Positions 1 through 7,357 of a stretch of 64,000 nt of DNA are shown in pieces (position 1 is the stretch's first letter; every line of letters starts with the position of its first letter). The notes under the pieces are model-generated. The model was not told where the DNA came from, searched no databases, and saw only the letters and a list, made by a program, of their open reading frames with translations. The stretch covers positions 9,982,001 through 10,046,000 of the forward strand of contig NZ_JADBEM010000001.1 of assembly GCF_014873875.1 (NCBI RefSeq), read 5' to 3'. The DNA comes from Actinopolymorpha pittospori. Its GTDB lineage: Bacteria > Actinomycetota > Actinomycetes > Propionibacteriales > Actinopolymorphaceae. Both the position numbers and the translations under genes were made by a program.

Positions 1-2
1 GG

Positions 3-719
3 AAGTTCGGCAACGTCGACTGGAAGGTCGTCTTCCGGATCGCCGTGCCCGGCGCGATCGGCTCCTTCGCCGGGGCGACGTTCCTGAGCTCACTGTCCAC
101 CGACAGCGCCGCGCCGATCATGTCGGGCATCCTGCTCGCCCTCGGCGTCTACATCCTCATCCGGTTCACCGCCTGGGGGACGCCGCGTGGCCGCCTCGGC
201 AAGCCGGTCCGGAAGCGCTTCCTCGCCCCGCTCGGCGTCTTCGCCGGCTTCGTCGACTCCACCGGTGGCGGCGGCTGGGGGCCGGTCGCGACGCCGGCCC
301 TGCTCGCCAGCGGGCGGATGGAGCCGCGCAAGGTCATCGGCTCGGTCGACACCAGTGAGTTCCTGGTCGCCGTGGCCGCCAGCATCGGTTTCCTCATCGG
401 CCTCGGGGGCGAGGGCATCCCGGTCGGCGGCGTCATCGCGCTTCTGCTCGGTGGCCTGATCGCCGCGCCGATCGCCGCCTGGCTGGTCCGACACATCCCG
501 AGTCGCATTCTCGGATCGCTCGTCGGTGGCCTGATCGTCCTGACGAACGTACGGACGATCCTGAACTCCGACTTCCTGAACGCCTCGTTCGCCGTCCGCA
601 CGGCTTCCTACATCGTCATCGCGGTCGTCTGGGCCGGCGCCATCGCGTGGTCGCTGCGGGCCTACCGGGCCGAGCGGGCCGAGGTCAAGGCCGCCGAGGC
701 CGAGCCCGTCGCCGCCTGA
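3..719 (+). CDS. TauE/SafE (TSUP) family membrane permease, 5'-truncated by the window edge
   Basis: The reading frame is open from base 3 with sensible coding sequence (KFGNVDWKVVFRIAVPGAIG), so the true start lies upstream of the window; 238 C-terminal residues are visible. The protein is strongly hydrophobic with about six membrane segments and carries the glycine-rich loop FVDSTGGGGWGPVATPALL, characteristic of the TSUP family (sulfite/sulfoacetate or other organic anion exporters). The C-terminus ends in a basic/acidic Ala-Glu tail in the cytoplasm. Substrate cannot be told from sequence. The next gene lies convergently on the other strand. Confidence 0.85.
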   Translation, partial: KFGNVDWKVVFRIAVPGAIGSFAGATFLSSLSTDSAAPIMSGILLALGVYILIRFTAWGTPRGRLGKPVRKRFLAPLGVFAGFVDSTGGGGWGPVATPALLASGRMEPRKVIGSVDTSEFLVAVAASIGFLIGLGGEGIPVGGVIALLLGGLIAAPIAAWLVRHIPSRILGSLVGGLIVLTNVRTILNSDFLNASFAVRTASYIVIAVVWAGAIAWSLRAYRAERAEVKAAEAEPVAA

Positions 720-774
720 GCGCTCGGGCGCTTGTCGCTGAAGCCTGGTCGCTGATCGGGGCGTCGGACCTCGA

Positions 775-2919
775 TCAGCCGGCCATGGCGAGGGCGAAGG
801 GCAGGACGTCGCCCGCCCCCGCCTGCCGCAGTGCCCGTGCCGCCACGGTGACGGTCCACCGCGAGTCGACCAGGTCGTCGACCAGCAGCACCGGCGGGGC
901 TTCCCCGAACTCGGCGCGCAGCCCGGCCAGTGCGTCGCGCAGCTCCGCCCCGACCCCGAGGCGTTCCCAGACTCCGGCGAGCCGGAACGCGCTGTTGCCG
1001 CCGGGCGAACCCGTCGGTCCGCCACCCACCGGCTCGACCGCCCCGAGCAGCGGGAGCCGGCCGATGCGCGCCAGCCCCTCCGCGACCGAGGAGACCAGCC
1101 GCGGGCGCTGCCTGGAACCGAGCAGCACCACACCGGCGGGTCGGTGCGCCCAGTCCCAGGTGCGGAGGACGTCGACGCAGGCGGTGAGGACGGCGTCGGG
1201 GGCTGGCTGGTCCTCGCTCCCGGGCGCGAGGAGTGAGCGGAGTCGCTGGCCCCATCCGAGGTCGGTCAACCGCGCCACCGCACGCCCGACCTCCGCGCGT
1301 TCCTCCGGCCGGATCTTGCCGCGGACGGGGACGCCGAGCCGGTCCATGCCGCTCGGCCACATGGCGCGTGGCTCGATCTCGACGCCGACCTGCGCGAGCT
1401 TCCCGGCCGCGGCGTCCTGCGCCCCGGCAGGAACGTCGGTGGAGTACCACGCTTCGGCACACCGGTCGCAGCGGCCACAGTCGGTGGCGGTCGGATCGTC
1501 GAGGGCGCGCTGGAGGTAGGCCATCCGGCACCCGTCGGTCGTCTCGAAGGCGAGCATCGACTTCGCCTCCGCGTCGCGTGTCTGGGCGACGCGGGAGTAG
1601 CGCTCCGCGTCGTAGACCCACGGCTGACCGGTCGCCTGCCAGCCACCGGAGACCCGGAGCACAGCCCCCTCGACGTCGAGCACCTTCAGCAGCAGCTCGA
1701 GGCGAGTCCGGCGGACGTCGACGACGGCCTCCAGGGCGGCGGTGGACAGTGGCCTGCCGGCGTCGCCCAGGGCGGCCAGGACGGAGTCGGCCTGCTCCTG
1801 GCGTGGCATCGACGTGGTCGCGAAGTAGTGCCAGATGTCGGCGTCCTCGACGCCGGGGAGCAGCAGGACGTCGGCACGGTCGGTGGCCCGGCCGGCGCGG
1901 CCGATCTGCTGGTAGTAGGCGATCGGGGACGAGGGCGCGCCGAGGTGGACGATGAAGCCGAGGTCGGGCTTGTCGAAGCCCATACCGAGGGCGGAGGTGG
2001 CCACCAGCGCCTTCACCTCGTTGCGGCGGAGCGCCTCCTCCGCGTCGCGGCGTTCGGCGTCGTCGGTGCGTCCGGTGTAGGAGCGCACCGCGTGGCCGGC
2101 GTCCCTGAGCAGACTCGCGACGTCCTCGGCGGCGGAGACGGTGAGGGTGTAGACGATGCCGCTGCCCGGCAGGTCGTCCAGGTGGGAGGCCAGCCAGGCG
2201 AGCCGCTGCGCGGCGGTGGGGAGCCGGAGGACGCCGAGGCGCAGACTGTCGCGGGCCAGCGGGCCGCGCAGGGTCAGGACCTCACCGCCGCCGAGCTGCT
2301 CGGCCACGTCGGCGACCACGCGGGCGTTGGCGGTGGCGGTCGTGCCCAGGACCGGGGTGTCGGCGGGCAGCTCGGCCAACAGGTCACGGATGCGCCGGTA
2401 GTCGGGCCGGAAGTCATGGCCCCAGTCGGAGACGCAGTGCGCCTCGTCGACGACGAGCAGGCCGGTGCGGGCGGCCAGATCGGGGAGCTGCTCGGCGCGG
2501 AAGCGGGGGTTGTTGAGCCGCTCCGGACTCACCAGGAGGACGTCGACCTCATCGGCGGCGAGCGCCTTCAGGATGTCGTCCCATTCCTGGGCGTTCGCGG
2601 AGTTGATGGTGACCGCGCGGATGCCCGCCCGCTCGGCCGCGGCCACCTGGTCGCGCATCAGCGCGAGCAGCGGGGAGACGATCAGCGTGGGTCCGGCGCC
2701 CTGGGCGCGCCGCAGGGCGGTCGCGACGAAGTAGACGGCCGACTTGCCCCACCCTGTCCGCTGGACGACCAGGACGCGTCGCCGGTGGGCGACCAGCGCC
2801 TCGATCGCCTCCCACTGGCCATCGCGGAAGTCGGCGTCGTCGCGCCCCACCAGGCGGCGCAGGTGGCGGTCGGCCTCCTGGCGCACGGCGCCGGAGGGCT
2901 CCTCGGGCTGCTGGGACAT
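775..2919 (-). CDS. RecQ-family ATP-dependent DNA helicase with C-terminal phosphoribosyltransferase-like domain
   Basis: Superfamily 2 helicase of 714 residues from ATG 2919; the frame is open further upstream to 3189, but that part runs through a terminator-like hairpin and looks non-coding. Visible motifs: QRTGWGKSA (motif I, about 53-61), VVDEAHCVSDWGHDFRPDY (DEAH box, about 156-174), GTTATA (motif III), and the motif V/VI block ending QQIGRAGR. A cysteine group CGRCDRC in the RecQ zinc-binding position follows. The last ~100 residues are not RecQ: they contain VLLVDDLVDSRWTVTVAA (about 675), resembling the PRPP-binding loop of type I phosphoribosyltransferases. Such tails are known in actinobacterial RecQ-like proteins; their function is unclear. 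Likely role: DNA unwinding in repair or recombination. Confidence 0.9.
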   Translation of the reverse strand: MSQQPEEPSGAVRQEADRHLRRLVGRDDADFRDGQWEAIEALVAHRRRVLVVQRTGWGKSAVYFVATALRRAQGAGPTLIVSPLLALMRDQVAAAERAGIRAVTINSANAQEWDDILKALAADEVDVLLVSPERLNNPRFRAEQLPDLAARTGLLVVDEAHCVSDWGHDFRPDYRRIRDLLAELPADTPVLGTTATANARVVADVAEQLGGGEVLTLRGPLARDSLRLGVLRLPTAAQRLAWLASHLDDLPGSGIVYTLTVSAAEDVASLLRDAGHAVRSYTGRTDDAERRDAEEALRRNEVKALVATSALGMGFDKPDLGFIVHLGAPSSPIAYYQQIGRAGRATDRADVLLLPGVEDADIWHYFATTSMPRQEQADSVLAALGDAGRPLSTAALEAVVDVRRTRLELLLKVLDVEGAVLRVSGGWQATGQPWVYDAERYSRVAQTRDAEAKSMLAFETTDGCRMAYLQRALDDPTATDCGRCDRCAEAWYSTDVPAGAQDAAAGKLAQVGVEIEPRAMWPSGMDRLGVPVRGKIRPEERAEVGRAVARLTDLGWGQRLRSLLAPGSEDQPAPDAVLTACVDVLRTWDWAHRPAGVVLLGSRQRPRLVSSVAEGLARIGRLPLLGAVEPVGGGPTGSPGGNSAFRLAGVWERLGVGAELRDALAGLRAEFGEAPPVLLVDDLVDSRWTVTVAARALRQAGAGDVLPFALAMAG

Positions 2920-2997
2920 CACTTCGCCGACCGTAGCGGAGGACACCGACAGCGCCTCGAACCCGGGGCTGGCCGGGGCGGCGGAAGGAGGGCATGG

Positions 2998-3038
2998 AAA
3001 AACCCCCGCGTCGGGGGGTATCGCGAGGGCTTTTCCAG
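2998..3038 (-). terminator. Hairpin terminator between sterol-carrier-like gene and recQ-like gene
   Basis: The segment has arms GGAAAAACCCCCGCG and CGCGAGGGCTTTTCC around a GC-rich loop, with two mismatches. It lies 110 bp downstream of the minus-strand gene ending at 3149 and 79 bp before the recQ-like start. The T-rich distal arm on either strand makes it a plausible intrinsic, possibly bidirectional, terminator that separates the two transcripts. Confidence 0.55.
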
Positions 3039-3148
3039 ATGGCTTCGGACCACCGAGGATCAGACGGGGGTGCCCATTGGTCGGTTCCCTCTCCGCCAAG
3101 ATTCTTCCGCAGTTTTTTTCGCGCTCGCCGCGGCGGCGTCGGGACCCG

Positions 3149-3565
3149 TCAGCGACCGCTCTCGGAGGAGGCGTCGGCACGGTCGCCACCGGGCCGCAGC
3201 GGGAGGTAGGTCGACAGGTCGGAGCGCTCGCCGCTCGCCCTCAGCGCACCCGAACCGCGCGCGTCCTCCCAGCTCATCCGGCCCGAGCTGAGGAGTACCC
3301 AGGTCACCGGATCGGTCTCCACCACGCCCGGCGGCGTGCCCCTGGTGTGGCGCGGACCGGGCACGCACTGGATCGCGGCGTAGGGCGGCACCCGCACCTC
3401 GACCGAGCGTCCGGGCGCCCGCGCGAGCAGAAGGGCGAGCGAATCGCGTACGACCAGCCGCAGGTCGTCGGGCTCGGGCCGGTCTCCGGCGTCGAGCGCA
3501 GCGAGGACACGGGCGAGGGCGGCCGCCGCCTCCGCAGGATCGGCGGGTCGCAGACGTGCTGGCAC
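3149..3565 (-). CDS. Sterol carrier family protein (actinobacterial, SCP2-like)
   Basis: 138 residues from a GTG start. The core segments RVPPYAAIQCVPGPRHTRGT and VVETDPVTWVLLSSGRMSW, followed by ASGERSDLSTYLPL, match the actinobacterial sterol carrier family, small cytosolic proteins with an SCP2-like lipid-binding fold. In many actinobacteria the gene sits beside purine genes such as purF; here the nearest is purL, 10 kb away. There is no clear Shine-Dalgarno sequence; TAAGCT lies 7 nt upstream of the GTG and could be a -10 element of a leaderless mRNA (inference). The C-terminus is acidic and probably disordered. Physiological ligand unknown. Confidence 0.75.
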   Translation of the reverse strand: MPARLRPADPAEAAAALARVLAALDAGDRPEPDDLRLVVRDSLALLLARAPGRSVEVRVPPYAAIQCVPGPRHTRGTPPGVVETDPVTWVLLSSGRMSWEDARGSGALRASGERSDLSTYLPLRPGGDRADASSESGR

Positions 3566-3774
3566 CGAACGAGCTTAGTCGCAGGCCTACGGAGGTAGGT
3601 CTCCCAGTGCTGGCCAGGACACCGCCACGCGACCGGACGGCACGGGCCGTTCGGAGTTCATCCAGGACCTGATCGGGGGTCACCTACGGGCCGGACGGTG
3701 TTCGGGCGCGTTGGGGACCGTCGAGATGCCCTGCTCCGTCGAGAGTTCGAGCCCGGCCGTCGTCAGGAGTCCGT

Positions 3775-5448
3775 GTGTCCCACCACTCCGAGCAAGACGC
3801 GAAGAAGCTCTCCCGTCGCCGGATGCTGACGGCGTTCGGCGGGGTGACCGCCGGGGTGCTGTTCACCGACCGGGCGGCCGCGCACGGCGCGCCGCACACC
3901 ACGCCGAACGCCGCGGCAGGCGGCACCCCGACGCCCTCCGCGCTCCCCCGGTCCAGCGCCTTCGCCGGAGCGTCGGCCCGACGAAGCCTCAGCGCCCTCC
4001 CGGCCGGCGGCGTACCGTCCGACCCGTTCCGACTCGGTGTCGCCTCCGGCGAGCCGTGGCCGGACTCCGTGGTCCTGTGGACCCGGCTCGCGCCGGAGCC
4101 GCTGCACGGCGGCGGGATGCCCGACCAGGCCGTTTCGGTGCAGTGGCAGGTCGCGAACGACGAGCGCTTCACCCGGGTCGTCGCGGCCGGGACCGCGCTC
4201 GCCCGACCGGGTGAAGCGCACTCGGTGCACGTCGAGCCCGAGGGACTACTGCCGGGCCGGGAGTACTTCTACCGGTTCCGTGCCGGCCGGGAGATCTCGC
4301 CGGTCGGGCGTACCCGCACGGCTCCGGCCCGGCACGCCCGACCCGAACGGCTCCGGGTCGCGGTGGCGTCGTGCCAGCACTACCAGGAGGGCTACTTCGT
4401 CGCACACCGCGACCTCGCCGAGCAGGACCTCGACTTCGTGGCGTTCCTCGGGGACTACATCTACGAGACCAAGCCGCTCACGAAGGGCGTGCGGCGCCAC
4501 CAGGGCGAGGGCGAAGCGCGCACCCTGGCCGACTATCGCAACCGGTACGCGCAGTACAAGGCGGACCCGGACCTGCGCGCCGCGCACGCGAGCTGCCCCT
4601 GGATCGTGACCTTCGACGACCACGAGGTCGCCAACGACTGGTCCGGCGACCAGCCGCGCGACCCGCGGAAGGAGTCGCCGACGTCGTTCCGCGCCCGCCG
4701 GGCGGCGGCGTTGCGCGCGTGGTACGAGCACACCCCGGTACGCCGGACCGCGGCTCCGCGCGCCGGTGGGATCGCCGCCCACCGGCGTTTCCAGTGGGGC
4801 GACCTGGCCCGGATCCACGTCCTGGACACGCGGCAGCACCGTAGTCCCCGCGCGAAGAGCCCCCGCGACTACACCGACCCGGACCGGACGATGACCGGCG
4901 CCGCGCAGGAGCGCTGGCTCCTCGACGGCCTGAACGGCGGCCGGCAGCTGTGGAACCTGCTCGCGAACCAGGTTCCAATGGCCCGCACCGACCGCAGGGC
5001 CGGCCCGGAGCAGCATCTTTGGGCCGATCCGTGGGACGGCTTCCAGGCCCAGCGCGCACGACTGCTGAAGGCACTCGGAGCTCCCCGGGTCGCCAACCCC
5101 GTCGTGCTCTCCGGTGACCGGCACTTCACGATGGTGTGCGACCTGGAACGCGACTTCGACGTACCGGACTCGCCGGTGGTCGCGACGGAGATCGTGGGTA
5201 CGTCGATGACCTCCGGCGGGGACCAGGACCAGGCCGCCTGGCACCGACAGTGGGACCGGATCATCGCGGAGTCGCCCTACTGGAAGTACGGCGACGCCCG
5301 GCGCGGCTACGTCGTCTGCGACGTCGACCGCCAGCGCCTGCTCGCCACGCTGAGGGTGGCCTCCCGCGTCGGCGACCCCGACGCCACGGTCCGAGCCGAC
5401 CGGAAGTTCGTCGTTCAGGCCGGCCAGCGCGGCTTGGACACGGCCTGA
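3775..5448 (+). CDS. phoD: Alkaline phosphatase D (PhoD)-family phosphodiesterase/phosphatase, Tat-exported
   Basis: 557 residues from GTG 3775, preceded by AGGAG six bases upstream. The N-terminus has a twin-arginine signal (SRRRMLTAFGGV, residues 13-24), consistent with folded export of a metalloenzyme. The body shows the PhoD N-terminal domain (FRLGVASGEPWPDSVVLWTR) and metallophosphatase ligands in VAVASCQHYQEGYF, VAFLGDYIYE, TFDDHEVANDW and VVLSGDRHF. Family members need Fe3+/Ca2+ and release phosphate from mono- and diesters such as phospholipids or teichoic acids. It probably acts outside the membrane in phosphate scavenging. I saw no obvious PHO box. Its 3' end overlaps the convergent PAP2 gene by 34 bp. 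Confidence 0.9.
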   Translation: MSHHSEQDAKKLSRRRMLTAFGGVTAGVLFTDRAAAHGAPHTTPNAAAGGTPTPSALPRSSAFAGASARRSLSALPAGGVPSDPFRLGVASGEPWPDSVVLWTRLAPEPLHGGGMPDQAVSVQWQVANDERFTRVVAAGTALARPGEAHSVHVEPEGLLPGREYFYRFRAGREISPVGRTRTAPARHARPERLRVAVASCQHYQEGYFVAHRDLAEQDLDFVAFLGDYIYETKPLTKGVRRHQGEGEARTLADYRNRYAQYKADPDLRAAHASCPWIVTFDDHEVANDWSGDQPRDPRKESPTSFRARRAAALRAWYEHTPVRRTAAPRAGGIAAHRRFQWGDLARIHVLDTRQHRSPRAKSPRDYTDPDRTMTGAAQERWLLDGLNGGRQLWNLLANQVPMARTDRRAGPEQHLWADPWDGFQAQRARLLKALGAPRVANPVVLSGDRHFTMVCDLERDFDVPDSPVVATEIVGTSMTSGGDQDQAAWHRQWDRIIAESPYWKYGDARRGYVVCDVDRQRLLATLRVASRVGDPDATVRADRKFVVQAGQRGLDTA

Positions 5449-6089
5449 CCTGCCGGCCCCGGCCCTGGCCCAGGTCCTGAGGTGGAGGCCAGCAGGACGC
5501 CGAGCACCGGTCGGGTCCGCAGCCGGTCGACCGCCCGGGTCAGCGGACGCGCGAACGCCCAGGCGAGGAGCAGGCTCATACCGGCGCCGAGCAGCACGCC
5601 CGCGAGGACGTCGTGTGGATAGTGCACGCCGACGTACACCCGGGAGAACGCCAGGGCCACTCCGATCGGCACGATCAGGAGGGCGAGCATCCGCCACGCG
5701 AGGACCAGGCCCATGGTGGACGCGGCCGCCACGGTCGCGTGGTTGCTCGGGAAGGACCAGTCCCCACTGGCCGGACAGGCCACGAGCGTGACCACGTCGG
5801 CGATCGCCCGGCAGGGCCGTTCCTCACGGACCAGCGACTTGAGGATCTCGCTGAGGAGGACGGCGGCCAGGGTGGCCACCGGCACCAGCAGGGCGAGCAC
5901 GACGCCGCGGGAGGAGCCACGGCGTGATCTCCACTAGGTGAGGACGGCGAGGAACACGGGCACCAGCAGGGCGGCGTCCGTCCCGGTCGCGATCACGCCT
6001 CGCAGCCAGTCGGGTGTGTGCGCGGCGAATGCCGTCACATCGCGATACCAGGCGTCGTCCCAGAACAGCGCAAGCGCGTCCACCCTCAC
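5415..6089 (-). pseudogene. PAP2-family phosphatase interrupted by an in-frame TAG stop
   Basis: Read from GTG 6089 (GGAGG 8 nt upstream), the frame encodes a normal-looking N-terminus (VRVDALALFWDDAWYRDV) and a first membrane helix, then TAG at 5936-5934 (codon 52). The same frame continues as WRSRRGSSRGVVLALLVPVA and then all three PAP2 motifs: KSLVREERP, PSNH, and SRVYVGVHYPHD. Homologues usually have WWRxRRG here, so a TGG to TAG change is the simplest explanation. The whole active site lies after the stop. A GTG at 5900 could reinitiate a 161-residue protein lacking the first helix. Sequencing error or readthrough are alternatives. Expected role: phosphatidic acid or undecaprenyl-pyrophosphate dephosphorylation. 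Confidence 0.8.
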
Positions 6090-6254
6090 CAGCCTCGCCT
6101 CCGTTTCGTTTCCACGACAGTAGGCGCGGGGCCTTCGGGCGCACGTCGTCCGCAAGTCGCCGCGAAGAGCTACCTTCCGGTGATGGTCAGCGGGATCCGT
6201 CAGCCGCCCGGCGTATCCGAGACAGTTCGCGATTGCTGATGCAGTCTGATTCGC

Positions 6255-6617
6255 ATGAGCCCCGGACCGCCCAGGCACCGCGCTGGTCCAGCGCCGCTCG
6301 CCACCGACGTCGGAAGCACCGCCGGGTACGTCGCCGGCATCTTCGTCGTCTTCCTCGCCGCGCGGGCGGGCATCACCTTCCTCCGGGGCGGCTTCGACGC
6401 TCCGGTGAGCACGCGCGGGATGCTCGACTGGGTGAGCGTGGCGGGTCCGGCCGCGGCCGGGACGTTCGTCGTGGCGCTGGCCCTCACGCTGCTGCTGCGG
6501 CGTACGCGGGCCCGGCTGTGGTCGGCCCGCGACCGGGCGCTGCTCGCGACGGCGGTGGTCGCCCTTCCCCTGCTGGCGTTGGGGATACCGACCCTCCTGC
6601 TGGCTCCGGTTCGCTGA
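6255..6617 (+). CDS. Small predicted membrane protein of unknown function
   Basis: 120 residues from ATG 6255. After a short Pro/Arg-rich N-terminus there are three predicted membrane helices: about 25-45 (GYVAGIFVVFLAARAGITFL), 62-80 (VSVAGPAAAGTFVVALALTL) and 96-115 (LLATAVVALPLLALGIPTLL), with basic cytoplasmic loops between helices 2 and 3. I do not recognise a family. No strong ribosome binding site is visible, so the start is uncertain, but the hydrophobic periodicity and GC-rich third positions argue for real coding. It stands alone between the broken PAP2 gene and a long non-coding spacer. Confidence 0.5.
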   Translation: MSPGPPRHRAGPAPLATDVGSTAGYVAGIFVVFLAARAGITFLRGGFDAPVSTRGMLDWVSVAGPAAAGTFVVALALTLLLRRTRARLWSARDRALLATAVVALPLLALGIPTLLLAPVR

Positions 6618-6654
6618 GCCCGCGGCGGACGGGGACCGTTCGTACACCCGAGTC

Positions 6655-6734
6655 CGGTCATCGAACCTGGGTGCGGTGATCGCGCCTGGGTCCGGTGATC
6701 GCTACCTGAGTCGTAGCGTCGATCAACCTGAGTA
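6655..6734 (-). repeat. Array A: four imperfect ~20 bp repeats
   Basis: On the minus strand the units read CTCAGGTTGATCGACG, CTCAGGTAGCGATCACCGGA, CCCAGGCGCGATCACCGCA and CCCAGGTTCGATGACCGGA, spaced 19-22 bp. The shared core is YCAGGYnnGATCAnCG. The same core recurs in opposite orientation at 11431-11510. Confidence 0.7.
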
Positions 6735-6965
6735 GCCGCACTGATCCTTTTCGGCCGCACGAGCCGCCATGCTCTAACCCGGGAACCATGATCCGCCGGC
6801 GTTCCCGGCGCTCTCCAGGTCGCCCTGAGCGCCGGGATCGTGCCGGTGGCCGGTCCGGGGTACCCACGGGACGACCACCACCGTGGCTCTGCCCCGGACG
6901 ACGGCGTTCGGTCCGCACCGGGACCCGGCGCGCAGCGCGCCGAACCCGAGACGTGCCGGACAGCG

Positions 6966-6998
6966 ACGCGCCGCGCCGGATGAACCGGCGCGGCGCGT
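6966..6998. terminator. Perfect 14 bp hairpin, terminator-like
   Basis: Arms ACGCGCCGCGCCGG (6966-6979) and CCGGCGCGGCGCGT (6985-6998) enclose a 5 nt loop ATGAA. No U-tract follows on either strand. It may terminate the gene ending at 6617 or, on the minus strand, may once have been part of the lon terminator before the IS inserted. Confidence 0.5.
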
Positions 6999-7008
6999 TG
7001 CCAGCAAA

Positions 7009-7043
7009 CGGGGGACGGGGAGACGGGGGACGGGGAGGTGGGG
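7009..7043 (+). other. G-tract cluster with G-quadruplex potential
   Basis: At least five runs of four or five G (GGGGG-AC-GGGG-AGAC-GGGGG-AC-GGGG, then GGGG after AGGT) lie between two perfect hairpins. On the plus strand this satisfies the usual four-run quadruplex pattern with loops of 2-4 nt. Confidence 0.5.
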
Positions 7044-7074
7044 CCGCGCCCGGACGGGGGGTCCGGGCGCGGCC
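7042..7074. terminator. Perfect 14 bp hairpin, terminator-like
   Basis: Arms GGCCGCGCCCGGAC (7042-7055) and GTCCGGGCGCGGCC (7061-7074) enclose GGGGG. This is a very stable, fully symmetrical stem. As with its neighbour at 6966, no T-run follows; it could stop transcription from either side of the IS element. Confidence 0.55.
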
Positions 7075-7149
7075 ACCGCCTCAGCGGGGACTCAGGTGGG
7101 AGCGGTCACCCTCGGGTCGAGACTCTTCAGGCCCTACCTTCTTTGGGTG

Positions 7150-7357
7150 CCTCCGGTCGTCCGGAATGATCGGGGCGTGCGGGCGGGATCGGTATGGCCC
7201 TCATCAGGCTGCCGCCGGATGGCTCAGGCCGCTCTGCCGCCGATCCCGCCACCTTGTTCTGACTGCTGATTAGGCGCTGCGGACCATCGCTATGTAGGGC
7301 GTTGACGGCGGAGCAGGGTCGCCGCACACCAGAGGACATCAAGGAACTGGAGACGCC
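7150..7357 (+). ncRNA. Predicted IS110 bridge RNA (seekRNA) region
   Basis: IS110 recombinases are known to be guided by a structured RNA encoded in the non-coding end next to the transposase. Here the 5' non-coding part contains a perfect 11 bp stem, GGCGGGATCGG (7182-7192) with CCGATCCCGCC (7240-7250), closing a 47 nt loop that itself holds GGCC...GGCC pairing. Position (directly upstream of the transposase) and structure fit a bridge RNA. The RNA ends and its target- and donor-binding loops were not assigned. Confidence 0.5.

Larger units (their letters stand above)
6618..7110. other. Non-coding spacer rich in repeats and hairpins
   Basis: I see no gene that I can support here. The spacer holds a four-unit ~20 bp repeat array (6655-6734), two long perfect hairpins (6966-6998 and 7042-7074) and a run of G4-G5 tracts between them. 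Overlapping open frames in this stretch show no recognisable protein features and are probably chance products of high GC. Confidence 0.6.

Noticed and set aside
1828..3291. A 487-codon plus-strand frame opposite the recQ-like gene
   Set aside because: It is the shadow of a gene with clear helicase motifs; no own features.
6788..7273. Overlapping frames in the spacer before the IS element
   Set aside because: They cross perfect hairpins and G-tracts and have no recognisable protein character.
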